64,000 nucleotides of DNA. It comes from Arenicola marina. Its lineage: Eukaryota; Annelida; Polychaeta; Arenicolidae. The first letter of the stretch is position 1; every line of letters starts with the position of its first letter. The notes beneath the pieces are model-generated. The model had not been told where the DNA came from. It did not search any database and saw only the letters and a list, made by a program, of their open reading frames with translations. Positions 1 through 11,537 of the stretch are shown here, one piece after another. The translations under genes were made by a program, and so were the position numbers. Location of the stretch: positions 36,124,133 through 36,188,132 of the forward strand of contig OZ025263.1 of NCBI GenBank assembly GCA_964019135.1, in the 5' to 3' direction.

Positions 1-30
1 GGCCAGGGCAGGGGACAGGGCAGACCCACA

Positions 31-46
31 GACCCCCACTGGGGTC
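31..46. repeat. Hairpin-forming inverted repeat, present once per unit (example)
   Basis: GACCCC, loop CACT, GGGGTC is a perfect 6 bp inverted repeat with a 4-base loop. It occurs in both long and short units. Common loop variants (CTCT, CCCT, TACT) keep the stem. Other variants break it (GAGGTT, GGGATC, GCGGTC) or replace one pair with G-T (GGGGTT). The same hairpin could form on either DNA strand or in a transcript. Confidence 0.85.
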
Positions 47-240
47 ACAGCTACAGGTATATATCGGCCAGGGCAGGAGACAGGGCCAGACCCCCACTGG
101 GGTCACGGCTACAGGCATAACGGCCAGGGCAGGGGACAGGGCCAGACCCACAGACCCCCACTGGGGTTACAGCTACAGGTATAACGGCCAGGGCAGGGGA
201 CAGGGTAGACTCACAGACCCCCACTGGGGTCACAGCTACA

Positions 241-303
241 GGCATAACGGCCAGGGCAGGGGACAGGGCAGACCCACAGACCCCCACTGGGGTCACAGCT
301 ACA
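241..303. repeat. Example of the 63 bp unit class
   Basis: This unit has GGGCAGACCC, with a single C after GGG, followed by the ACAGACCC block. At 63 bp (21 codons) it keeps the reading frame, so runs of this class produce the longest open frames. This copy carries the GGCATAACGG variant of the more common GGTATAACGG. Confidence 0.95.
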
Positions 304-1975
304 GTTATAACGGCCAGGGCAGGGGACATGGCCAGACCCACAGACCCCCACTGGGGTCACAGCTACAAATATAACGGCCATCGCAGGAGACAGGGTCAGA
401 CACACAGACCCCCACTGGGGTCACAGCTATAAGTATAACGGGCAGGGCAGGGGACAGGGCCAGACCCCCACAGGGGTCACAGCTACAGGTATAACGGCCA
501 GGGCAGGAGACAGGCCCAGACCCCCACTGGGGTCACAGCTACAGGTGTAACGGCCAGGGCAGGAGACAGGGCCAGACTCCCACTGGGGTCACAGCTACAG
601 GTATGACGGCCAGGGCAGGAGACAGGGCAGACCCACATACCCCCTCTGGGGTCACAGCTACACGTATAACGGCCAGGGCAGGGGACAGGGCAGACCCACA
701 GACCCCCAGTGGGGTCACAGCTACAGGTATAACGGCCAGGGCAGGGGACAGGGCAGACCCACAGTCCCCCACTGGGGTCACAGCAACAGGTATAACGGCC
801 AGGGCAGGGGACAGGACAGAGCCACAGACCCCCACTGAGGTCACAGCTACAGGTATAACGGCCAGGGCAGGGGACTGGGCCAGACCCACAGACCCCCACT
901 GGGGTTACAGCCACAGGTATAACGGCCAGGGCAGGGGACATGGTAGACTCACTGACCCACACTGGGGTCACAGCTAAAAGTATTACGGCCAGGGCAGGGG
1001 ACAGGGCCAGACCCACAGACCCACACTGGGGTCACAGCTACAGGTATAACGGCCAGGGCAGGGGACAGGGCCAGACCCACAGACCCCCACTGGGGTCACA
1101 GCTACAGGTATAACGGCCAGGGCAGTGGACATGGCCAGACCCACAGACCCCCACTGGGGTCACAGCTACAGGCATAACGGCCAGGGCAGGGGACAGGGCA
1201 GTCCCACAGACCCCCACTGCGGTCACAGCTACAGGTATAACTGCCAGGGCATGGGACAGGGTCAGACCCACAGACCCCCACTGGGGTCACAGCTACAGGT
1301 ATAACGGCCAAGGCAGGGGACAGGGTCAGACCCACAGACCCCCACTGGGGACACAGCTACAGGTATGACGGCCATGGCAGGGGACAGGGCAGAAACACAG
1401 ACCCCCAATGGGGTCACAGCTACAGGTATAACTACCAGGGCATAGGACAGAGTCAGACCCGCAGACCCCCACTGGGGTCACAGCTACAGGTATAACGGCC
1501 AGGGCAGGGGACAGGGCAGACCCACAGACCCCCACTGGGGTCACAGCTACAGGTATAACGGCCAGGGCAGGGAACAGGGCAGACCCACAAACCCCCACTG
1601 GGGTCACAGCTACAAGTATATATCGGCCAGGGCAGGAGATAGGGCCAGACCCCCACTGGGGTCACAGCTACAGGTATATCGGCCATTGCAGGGGACAGGG
1701 CCAGACCCAAAGACCCCCACTGGGGTCACAGCAACAGGTATAACGGCCAGGGCAGGGGACAGGGCAGACCCACAGACCCCCACTGGGGTCACAGCTACAG
1801 GTATAACGGCCAGGGCAGGGGACAGGGCCAGACCCACAGACCCTCCCTGGGGTCACAGCTACAAGTATATCGGCCAGGGCAGGGGACAGGGCCAGACCCC
1901 CACTGGGGTCACAGCTACAAGTATGACGGCCAGGGCAGGGGACAGGGCCAGACCCCCACTGGGGTCACAGCTACA

Positions 1976-2031
1976 GGTATAACGGCCAGGGCAGGGGACA
2001 GGGCCAGACCCCCACTGGGGTCACAGCTACA
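1976..2031. repeat. Example of the 56 bp (short) unit class
   Basis: This class has GGGCCAGACCCCCACTGG with no ACAGACCC block, so it is 8 bp shorter than the 64 bp class. In the long class AGACCC occurs twice, 8 bp apart (AGACCCAC then AGACCCCC). The short class is therefore explained by loss, and the long class by gain, of one copy of an internal 8 bp direct repeat, as expected from replication slippage. Confidence 0.95.
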
Positions 2032-2580
2032 GGTATAACGGCCAGGGCAGGGGTCAGGGCAGACCCACAGACCCCCACTGGGGTCACAGCTACAGGTATA
2101 ACGGCCAGGGCAGGAGACAGGGCCAGACCCTAACTGGGGTCACAGCTACAGGTATAACGGCCAGGGGAGGGGACAGGGCAGACCCACAGACCCCCACTGG
2201 GGTCACGGCTACAGATATAACGGCCAGGGTAGGGGACAGGGCAGACCCACAAACCCCCACTGGGGTCACAGCTACAAGTATATATCGGCCAGTGCAGGAG
2301 ATAGGGCCAGACCCCCACTGGGGTCACAGCTACAGGTATAACGGCCATTGCAGGGGACAGGGCCCGACCCAAAGACCCCCACTGGGGTTACAGCTACAGG
2401 TATAACGGCCAGGGCAGTGGACAGGGCCAGACCCCCACTGGGGTCACAGCTACTGGTATAACGGCCATTGCGGGGGGCAGGGCAGACCCACAGACCCCCA
2501 CTGGGGTCACAGCTACAGGTATAACGGCCAGGGCAGGGGACAGGGTAGACTCACAGACCCCCACTGGGGTTACAGCTACA

Positions 2581-2644
2581 GGTATAACGGCCAGGGCAGG
2601 GGACAGGGCCAGACCCACAGACCCCCACTGGGGTCACAGCTACA
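2581..2644. repeat. Example of the 64 bp unit class
   Basis: This class differs from the 63 bp class by one extra C (GGGCCAGACCC or GGGTCAGACCC instead of GGGCAGACCC). The extra base shifts the reading frame by one per unit. The class dominates the last 640 bp of the array and is interspersed elsewhere. Confidence 0.95.
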
Positions 2645-4964
2645 AGGAAAAACGGCCGGGGCTGGAGACGGGGCAGACCCACAGACCCCTACTGGGGTCA
2701 CAGCTACATTTATAACGGCCAGGGCAGGGGACAGGGCCAGACCCCAACAGGGGTCACAGCTATGGGTATAACGGCCAGGGCAGGGGACAGGGTCAGACCC
2801 ACAGACCCCCACTGGGGTCACAGCTACAGGTATAATTGTAAGGGCAGGGGACAGGGCAGACCCACAGACCCCCACTGGGGTCGCAGCTACAGGTATAACG
2901 GCCCGGACAGGGTACAGGGCAGACCCCCAGACCCCCACTGGGGTTTCAGCTGCGGGTATAACGGCCAGGGCAGGGGACAGGGTCAGACCCACAGACCTCC
3001 ACTGGGGTCACTGCTACAGGTATAACCGCCAGGGCAGGAGACAGGGCAGACCCACAGACCCCCACTGGGGTCGCAGCTACAGGTATAACGGCCAGGGCAG
3101 AGGGCAGGGCAGACCCACAGACCCCCTCTGGGGTTACAGCTACAGGTATAACGGCCAGGGCAGGGGACATGGCAGACCCACTGGCCCCCACTGGGGTCAC
3201 AGCTACAGGTATAACGGCCGGGGCAGTAGACAGGGCCAGACCCCCACTGGGGTCACAGCTACAGGTATAACGGCCAGGGCAGGGGACAGGGCAGACCCAC
3301 AGACCCCCTCTGTGGTTACAGCTACAGGTATAACGGCCAGGGCAGGGGACAGGGTCAGAACCACAGACCCCCACTGGGGTCACAACTACAGGTATAATGG
3401 TAAGGGCAGGGGACAGGGCAGACCCACAGACCCCCACTGGGGTCACAGCTACAGATATAACGACCAGGGCAGGGGACAGGGCAGACCCCCACAGGGGTCA
3501 CATCTACAGGTATAACGGCCAGGGCAAGGGAGAGGGCAGACCCACAGGCCCCCACTGGGGTCACAGCTACAGGTATAACGGCCAGGGCAGGAGACAGGGC
3601 CAGACCGACACTGTGGTCACAGCTACAGGTATAACTGCCAGGGCATGGGACAGGGTCAGACCCACAGACCCCCACTGGGGTCACAGCTACAACTATAACG
3701 GCCATCGCAGGAGACAGGGCCAGACCCACAGACCGACACTGCGGTCACAGCTACAGGTATAACTGCCAGGGCATGGGACAGGGTCAGACCCACAGACCCC
3801 CACTGGGGTCACAGCTACAGGTATAACGGCCAAGGCAGGGGACAGGGTCAGACCCACAGACCCCCACTGGGGACACAGCTACAGGTATGACGGCCAGGGC
3901 AGGGGACAGGGCAGAAACACAGACCCCCAATGGGGTCACAGCTACAGGTATAACTACCAGGGCATAGGACAGAGTCAGACCCGCAGACCCCCACTGGGGT
4001 CACAGCTACAGGTATAACGGCCAGGGCAGAGGACAGGGCAGACCCACAGACCCCCACTGGGGTCACAGCTACAGGTATAACGGCCAGGGCAGGGGACAGG
4101 GCCAGACCCACAGACCTCCCCTGGGGTCACAGCTACAAGTATATCGGCCAGGGCAGGGGACAGGGCCAGACCCCCACTGGGGTCACAGCTACAAGTATGA
4201 CGGCCAGGGCAGGGGACAGGGCCAGACCCCCACTGGGGTCACAGCTACAGGTATAACGGCCAGGGCAGGGGACAGGGTCAGACCCCCACTGGGGTCACAG
4301 CTACAGGTATAACGGCCAGGGTAGAGGACAGGGCAGACCCACAGACCCCCACTGGGGTCACAGCTACAGGTATAACGGCCAGGGGAGGGGACAGGGCAGA
4401 CCCACAGACCCCCACTGGGGTCACAGCTACAGGTATAACGGCCAGGGCAGGGAACAGGGCAGACCCACAAACCCCCACTGGGGTCACAGCTACAAGTATA
4501 TATCGGCCAGGGCAGGAGATAGGGCCAGACCCCCACTGGGGTCACAGCTACAGGTATATCGGCCATTGCAGGGGACAGGGCCAGACCCAAAGACCCCCAC
4601 TGGGGTCACAGCAACAGGTATAACGGCCAGGGCAGGGGACAGGGCAGACCCACAGACCCCCACTGGGGTCACAGCTACAGGTATAACGGCCAGGGCAGGG
4701 GACAGGGCCAGACCCACAGACCCTCCCTGGGGTCACAGCTACAAGTATATCGGCCAGGGCAGGGGACAGGGCCAGACCCCCACTGGGGTCACAGCTACAA
4801 GTATGACGGCCAGGGCAGGGGACAGGGCCAGACCCCCACTGGGGTCACAGCTACAGGTATAACGGCCAGGGCAGGGGACAGGGCCAGACCCCCACTGGGG
4901 TCACAGCTACAGGTATAACGGCTAGGGCAGGGGTCAGGGCAGACCCACAGACCCCCACTGGGGT

Positions 4965-6155
4965 CACAGCTACAAGTATAACGGCCAGGGCAGGAGACAG
5001 GGCAGAAACACAGACCCCCACTGGGGTCACAGCTACAGGTATAACGGCCAGGGCAGGAGACAGGCCCAGACCCCCACTGGGGTCACAGCTACTGGTATAA
5101 CGGCCAGGGGAGGGGACAGGTCAGACCCACAGACTCCCACTGGGGTCACAGCTACAGGTATAACGGCCAGGACAGGGGACAGGGCAGACCCACAGATCCC
5201 CACTGGGGTCACAGCTACAAGTATATATCGGCCAGGGCAGGAGACAGGGCCAGACCGCCACTGGGGTCACAGCTACAGGTATAACGGCCAGGGCAGAGGA
5301 CAGGGCAGACCCAGAGACCCCCACTGGGGTCACAGCTACAGGTATAACGGCCAAGGCAGGAGACAGGGTCAGACCCACAGACCCCCTCTGTGGTCACAGC
5401 TACAGGTATAACGGCCAGGGCAGGGGACAGGGGGGACCCACAGACCCCCACTGGGGTCACAGCTACAGGTATAACTGCCAGGGCATGGGACAGGGTCAGA
5501 CCCACAGACCCCCACTGGGGTTACAGCTACAGGTATAACGGCCAAGGCAGGGGACAGGGTCAGACCCACAGACCCCCACTGGGGACACAGCTACAGGTAT
5601 GACGACCAGGGCAGGGGACAGGGCAGAAACACAGACCCCCAATGGGGTCACAGCTACAGGTATAACTACCAGGGCATAGGACAGAGTCAGACCCACAGAC
5701 TCCCACTGGGGTCACAGCTACAGGTATAACGTCCAGGGCAGGGGACAGGGCAGACCCACATACCCCCACTGGGGTCACAGCTACAGGTATAACGGCCAGG
5801 GCAGGGGACAGGGCCAGACCCACAGACCCCCCCTGGGGTCACAGCTACAAGTATATCGGCCAGGGCAGGGGTCAGGGCCAGACCCCTACCGGGGTCACAG
5901 CTACAAGTATGACGGCCAGGGCAGGGGACAGGGCCAGACCCCCACTGCGGTCACAGCTACAGGTATAACGGCCAGGGCAGGGGACAGGGCCAGACCCCCA
6001 CTGGGGTCACAGCTACAGGTATAACGGCCAGGGTAGGGGACAGGGCAGACCCACAGACCTCCACTGGGGTCACAGCTACAGGTATAACGGCCAGGGGAGG
6101 GGACAGGGCAGACCCACAGACCCTCACTGGGGTCACAGCTACAGTTATAACGGCC
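4965..6155. repeat. Higher-order block D, copy 1 (partner 27,052-28,242)
   Basis: This carries the same series of rare units as 27,052-28,242 at an offset of 22,087 bp: GGGCAGAAACACAG, AGGGGAGGGGACAGGTCAG, GACAGGGGGGACCC, AACTACCAGGGCATAGG and AACGTCCAGGG. Part of it also matches the 1,514 bp repeats at 25,540-26,036 (offset 20,573). The match ends where 28,242 continues with CCATTGCAATGG. Confidence 0.85.
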
Positions 6156-6666
6156 AGGGCAGGGGACAGGGCAGACCCACAAACCCCCACTGGGGTCACA
6201 GCTACAAGTATATATCGGCCAGGGCAGGAGATAGGGCCAGACCCCCACTGGGGTCACAGCTACAGGTATAACGGCCATTGCAGGGGACAGGGCCAGACCC
6301 AAAGACCCCCACTGGGGTCACAGCTACAGGTATAACGGCCAGGGCAGGGGACAGGGCAGACCCACAGACCCCCACTGGGGTCACAGCTACAAGTATATCG
6401 GCCAGGGCAGGGGACAGGGCCAGACCCCCACTGGGGTCACAGCTACAAGTATGACGGCCAGGGCAGGGGACAGGGCCAGACCCCCACTGGGGTCACAGCT
6501 ACAGGTATAACGGCCAGGGCAGGGGACAGGGCCAGACCCCAACTGGGGTCACAGCTACAGGTATAACGGCCAGGGTAGGGGGCAAGGCAGACCCACAGAC
6601 CCCCACTGGGGTCACAGCTACAGGTATAACGGCCAGGGCAGGAGACAGGGCCAGACCCCCACTGGG

Positions 6667-9232
6667 GTCACAGCTACAGGTATAACGGCCAGGGCAGGGG
6701 ACAGGGCAGACCCACAGACCCCCACTGGGGTCACAACTACAGGTATAACGGCCAGGGCAGGGGACAGGGTCAGACCCACAGACCCCCACTGGGGTCACAG
6801 CTACAACTATAACGGCCATCGCAGGAGACAGGGCCAGACCCACAGACCGCCACTTGGGTCACAGCTACAAGTATAACGGCCAGGGCAGGGGACAGGACCA
6901 GACCCCCACTGGGGTCACAGCTACAGGTATAACGGCCAGGGCAGGGGACAGGGCAGACCCACAGACCCCCACTGGGGTCACAGCTACAGGTATATATCGG
7001 CCAGGGCAGGAGACAGGGCCAGACCCCCACTGGGGTCACGGCTACAGGTATAACGGCCAGGGCAGGGGACAGGGTAGACTCACAGATCCCCACTGGGGTC
7101 ACAGCAACAGGCATAACGGCCAGGGCAGGGGACAGGGCAGACCCACAGACCCCCACTGGGGTCACAGCTACAGGTATAACGGCCAGGGCAGGGGACATGG
7201 CCAGACCCACAGACCCCCACTGGGGTCACAGCTACAAGTATAACGGCCATCGCAGGAGACAGGGTCAGACACACAGACCCCCACTGGGGTCACAGCTACA
7301 AGTATAACGGCCAGGGCAGGGGACAGGGCCAGACCCCCACAGGGGTCACAGCTACAGGTATAACGGCCAAGGCAAGGGACAGGGCAGACCCACAGACCCC
7401 CACTGGGGTCACAGCTACAGGTATAACGGCCAGGGCAGGAGACAGGGCCGGACTCCCACTGGGGTCACAGCTACAGGTATGACGGCCAGGGCAGGAGACA
7501 GGGCAGACCCACATACCCCCTCTGGGGTCACAGCTACACGTATAACGGCCAGGGCAGGGGACAGGGCAGACCCACAGACCCTATCTGGGGTCACAGCTAC
7601 AGGTATAACGGCCAGGGCAGGGGACAGGGCAGACCCACAGTCCCCCACTGGGGTCACAGCTACAGGTATAACGGCCAGGGCAGGGGACAGGACAGAGCCA
7701 CAGACCCCCACTGAGGTCACAGCTACAGGTATAACGGCCAGGGCAGGGGACTGGGCCAGACCCACAGACCCCCACTGGGGTCACAACTACAGGTATAACG
7801 GCCAGGGCAGGGGACAGGACCAGACCCCTATGGGGTCACAGCTACAGGTATAACGGCCAGGGCAGGGGACAGGGTCAGACCCACAGACCCCCACTGGGGT
7901 CACAGCTACAACTATAACGGCCATCGCAGGAGACAGGGCCAGACCCACAGACCGCCACTGGGGTCACAGCTACAAGTATAACGGCCAGGGCAGGGGACAG
8001 GACCAGACCCCCATGGGGTCACAGCTACAGGTATAACGGCCAGGGCAGGGGACAGGGCAGACCCACAGACCCCCACTGGGGTCACAGCTACAGGTATAAC
8101 GGCCAGGGCAGGGGACAGGGCAGACCCACAGACCCCCACTGGGGTCACAACTACAGGTATAACGGCCAGGGCCGGGGACAGGGTCAGACCCACAGACCCC
8201 CACTGGGGTCACAGCTACAACTATAACGGCCATCGCAGGAGACAGGGCCAGACCCACAGACCGCCACTTGGGTCACAGCTACAAGTATAACGGCCAGGGC
8301 AGGGGACAGGACCAGACCCCCACTGGGGTCACAGCTACAGGTATAACGGCCAGGGCAGGGGACAGGGCAGACCCACAGACCCCCACTGGGGTCACAGCTA
8401 CAGGTATATATCGGCCAGGGCAGGAGACAGGGCCAGACCCCCACTGGGGTCACGGCTACAGGTATAACGGCCAGGGCAGGGGACAGGGTAGACTCACAGA
8501 CCCCCACTGGGGTCACAGCTACAGGCATAACGGCCAGGGCAGGGGACAGGGCAGACCCACAGACCCCCACTGGGGTCACAGCTACAGGTATAACGGCCAG
8601 GGCAGGGGACATGGCCAGACCCACAGACCCCCACTGGGGTCACAGCTACAAGTATAACGGCCATCGCAGGAGACAGGATCAGAAACACAGACCCCCACTG
8701 GGGTCACAGCTACAAGTATAACGGCCAGGGCAGGGGACAGGGCCATACCCCCACAGGGGTCACAGCTACAGGTATAACGGCCAAGGCAAGGGACAGGGCA
8801 GACCCACAGACCCCTACTGGGGTCACAGCTACAGGTATAACGGCCAGGGCAGGAGACAGGGCCGGACTCCCACTGGGGTCACAGCTACAGGTATGACGGC
8901 CAGGGCAGGAGACAGGGCAGACCCACATACCCCCTCTGGGGTCACAGCTACACGTATAACGGCCAGGGCAGGGGACAGGGCAGACCCACAGACCCCCAGT
9001 GGGGTCACAGCTACAGGTATAACGGCCAGGGCAGGGGACAGGGCAGACCCACAGTCCCCCACTGGGGTCACAGCTACAGGTATAACGGCCAGGGCAGGGG
9101 ACAGGACAGAGCCACAGACCCCCACTGAGGTCACAGCTACAGGTATAACGGCCAGGGCAGGGGACTGGGCCAGACCCACAGACCCCCACTGGGGTCACAA
9201 CTACAGGTATAACGGCCAGGGCAGGGGACAGG
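6667..9232. repeat. 1,414 bp tandem higher-order repeat
   Basis: About 6,667-7,818 recurs at 8,081-9,232, offset 1,414 bp. Shared markers are AACTATAACGGCCATCGCAGG, CACGTATAACGG, CACATACCCCCTCTGG, ACAGTCCCCC and GGACAGGACAGAGCC. Three to four units between the homologous segments are not shared. The same marker series is found again in block A. Confidence 0.85.
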
Positions 9233-9396
9233 GTCAGACCCACAGACCCCCACTGGGGTCACAGCTACAACTATAACGGCCATCGCAGGAGACAGGGCCA
9301 GACAGACAGACCGCCACTGGGGTCACAGCTACAAGTATAACGGCCAGGGCAGGGGACAGGACCAGACCCCCATGGGGTCACAGCTACAGGTATAAC

Positions 9397-10615
9397 GGCC
9401 AGGGCAGGGGACAGGGCAGACCCACAGACCCCCACTGGGGTCACAGCTACAGGTATATATCGGCCAGGGCAGGAGACAGGGCCAGACCCCCACTGGGGTC
9501 ACGGCTACAGGCATAACGGCCAGGGCAGGGGACAGGGCCAGACCCACAGACCCCCACTGGGGTTACAGCTACAGGTATAACGGCCAGGGCAGGGGACAGG
9601 GTAGACTCACAGACCCCCACTGGGGTCACAGCTACAGGCATAACGGCCAGGGCAGGGGACAGGGCAGACCCACAGACCCCCACTGGGGTCACAGCTACAG
9701 TTATAACGGCCAGGGCAGGGGACATGGCCAGACCCACAGACCCCCACTGGGGTCACAGCTACAAATATAACGGCCATCGCAGGAGACAGGGTCAGACACA
9801 CAGACCCCCACTGGGGTCACAGCTATAAGTATAACGGGCAGGGCAGGGGACAGGGCCAGACCCCCACAGGGGTCACAGCTACAGGTATAACGGCCAGGGC
9901 AGGAGACAGGCCCAGACCCCCACTGGGGTCACAGCTACAGGTGTAACGGCCAGGGCAGGAGACAGGGCCAGACTCCCACTGGGGTCACAGCTACAGGTAT
10001 GACGGCCAGGGCAGGAGACAGGGCAGACCCACATACCCCCTCTGGGGTCACAGCTACACGTATAACGGCCAGGGCAGGGGACAGGGCAGACCCACAGACC
10101 CCCAGTGGGGTCACAGCTACAGGTATAACGGCCAGGGCAGGGGACAGGGCAGACCCACAGTCCCCCACTGGGGTCACAGCAACAGGTATAACGGCCAGGG
10201 CAGGGGACAGGACAGAGCCACAGACCCCCACTGAGGTCACAGCTACAGGTATAACGGCCAGGGCAGGGGACTGGGCCAGACCCACAGACCCCCACTGGGG
10301 TTACAGCCACAGGTATAACGGCCAGGGCAGGGGACATGGTAGACTCACTGACCCACACTGGGGTCACAGCTAAAAGTATTACGGCCAGGGCAGGGGACAG
10401 GGCCAGACCCACAGACCCACACTGGGGTCACAGCTACAGGTATAACGGCCAGGGCAGGGGACAGGGCCAGACCCACAGACCCCCACTGGGGTCACAGCTA
10501 CAGGTATAACGGCCAGGGCAGTGGACATGGCCAGACCCACAGACCCCCACTGGGGTCACAGCTACAGGCATAACGGCCAGGGCAGGGGACAGGGCAGTCC
10601 CACAGACCCCCACTG
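9397..10615. repeat. Higher-order block A, copy 2
   Basis: This is the copy of 1-1,219 at an offset of 9,396 bp, with no net insertion or deletion and no difference in the stretches I compared. Its right edge is abrupt: the next units (GGCATAACGG, GACAGGACCAGACCCACGG) do not match the sequence after 1,219. Confidence 0.9.
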
Positions 10616-11537
10616 AGGTCACAGCTACAGGCATAACGGCCAGGGCAGGGGACAGGACCAGACCCACGGACCCCTACTGGGGTCACAGCTACAAGTATAA
10701 CGGCCAGGGCAGGGGACAGGACCAGACCCCCACTGGGGTCACAGCTACAGGTATAACGGCCAGGGCAGGGGACAGGGCAGACCCACAGACCCCCACTGGG
10801 GTCACAGCTACAGGTATATATCGGCCAGGGCAGGAGACAGGGCCAGACCCCCACTGGGGTCACGGCTACAGGCATAACGGCCAGGGCAGGGGACAGGGCC
10901 AGACCCACAGACCCCCACTGGGGTTACAGCTACAGGTATAGTGGCCAGGGCAGGGGACAGGGTAGACTCACAGACCCCCACTGGGGTCACAGCTACAGGC
11001 ATAACGGCCAGGGCAGGGGACAGGGCAGACCCACAGACCCCCACTGGGGTCACAGCTACAGGTATAACGGCCAGGGCAGGGGACAGGGCCAGACCCACAG
11101 ACCCCCACTGGGGTCACAGCTACAGGTATAACGGCCAGGGCAGGGGACATGGCCAGACCCACAGACCCCCACTGGGGTCACAGCTACAAGTATAACGGCC
11201 ATCGCAGGAGACAGGGTCAGACACACAGACCCCCACTGGGGTCACAGCTACAAGTATAACGGCCAGGGCAGGGGATAGGGCCAGACCCCCACAGGGGTCA
11301 CATCTACAGGTATAACGGCCAGGGCAAGGGACAGGGCAGACCCACAGACCCCCACTGGGGTCACAGCTACAGGTATAACGGCCAGGGCAGGAGACAGGGC
11401 CAGACCGACACTGCGGTCACAGCTACAGGTATAACTGCCAGGGCATGGGACAGGGTCAGACCCACAGACCCCCACTGGGGTCACAGCTACAACTATAACG
11501 GCCATCGCAGGAGACAGGGCCAGACCCACAGACCGAC

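Larger units (their letters stand above)
1..1219. repeat. Higher-order block A, copy 1 (partner 9,397-10,615)
   Basis: Every private variant I checked here, including ATATATCGG at 60, GGCATAACGG, AACGGGCAGGG near 437, CACATACCCC near 633, ACAGTCCCC near 772 and CTAAAAGTATTACGG near 975, recurs exactly 9,396 bp downstream. The match starts at or before base 1 and stops at 1,220, where the downstream copy reads CTGAGG instead of CTGCGG. Confidence 0.9.
1216..4998. repeat. Higher-order block B, copy 1 (partner 11,538-15,320)
   Basis: This 3.8 kb block matches 11,538-15,320 at a constant offset of 10,322 bp. Rare units shared by both include AACTGCCAGGGCATGGG, AACTACCAGGGCATAGG, the AAGGAAAAACGG unit at 2,644, and AATTGTAAGGG near 2,834. 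Only scattered single-base differences were seen. It contains a nested tandem period of 2,522 bp (1,216-3,737, then 3,738 onward). Homology ends near 4,998, where this copy reads GGGCAGAAACACAG. Confidence 0.9.

Noticed and set aside
603..977. Plus-strand open frame with an ITARAGDRADPQTPTGVTAT-type repeat
   Set aside because: It is again the unit read in a stop-free frame. No coding evidence separates it from the overlapping minus-strand frames.
483..1016. 177-codon minus-strand open frame with a repetitive Cys/Pro-rich product, and many like it across the array
   Set aside because: It is the direct translation of the tandem unit, which lacks stops in two of three minus frames. Frame shifts between 63, 64 and 56 bp units end the frames arbitrarily. 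There is no start context, signal peptide, domain or splice evidence.
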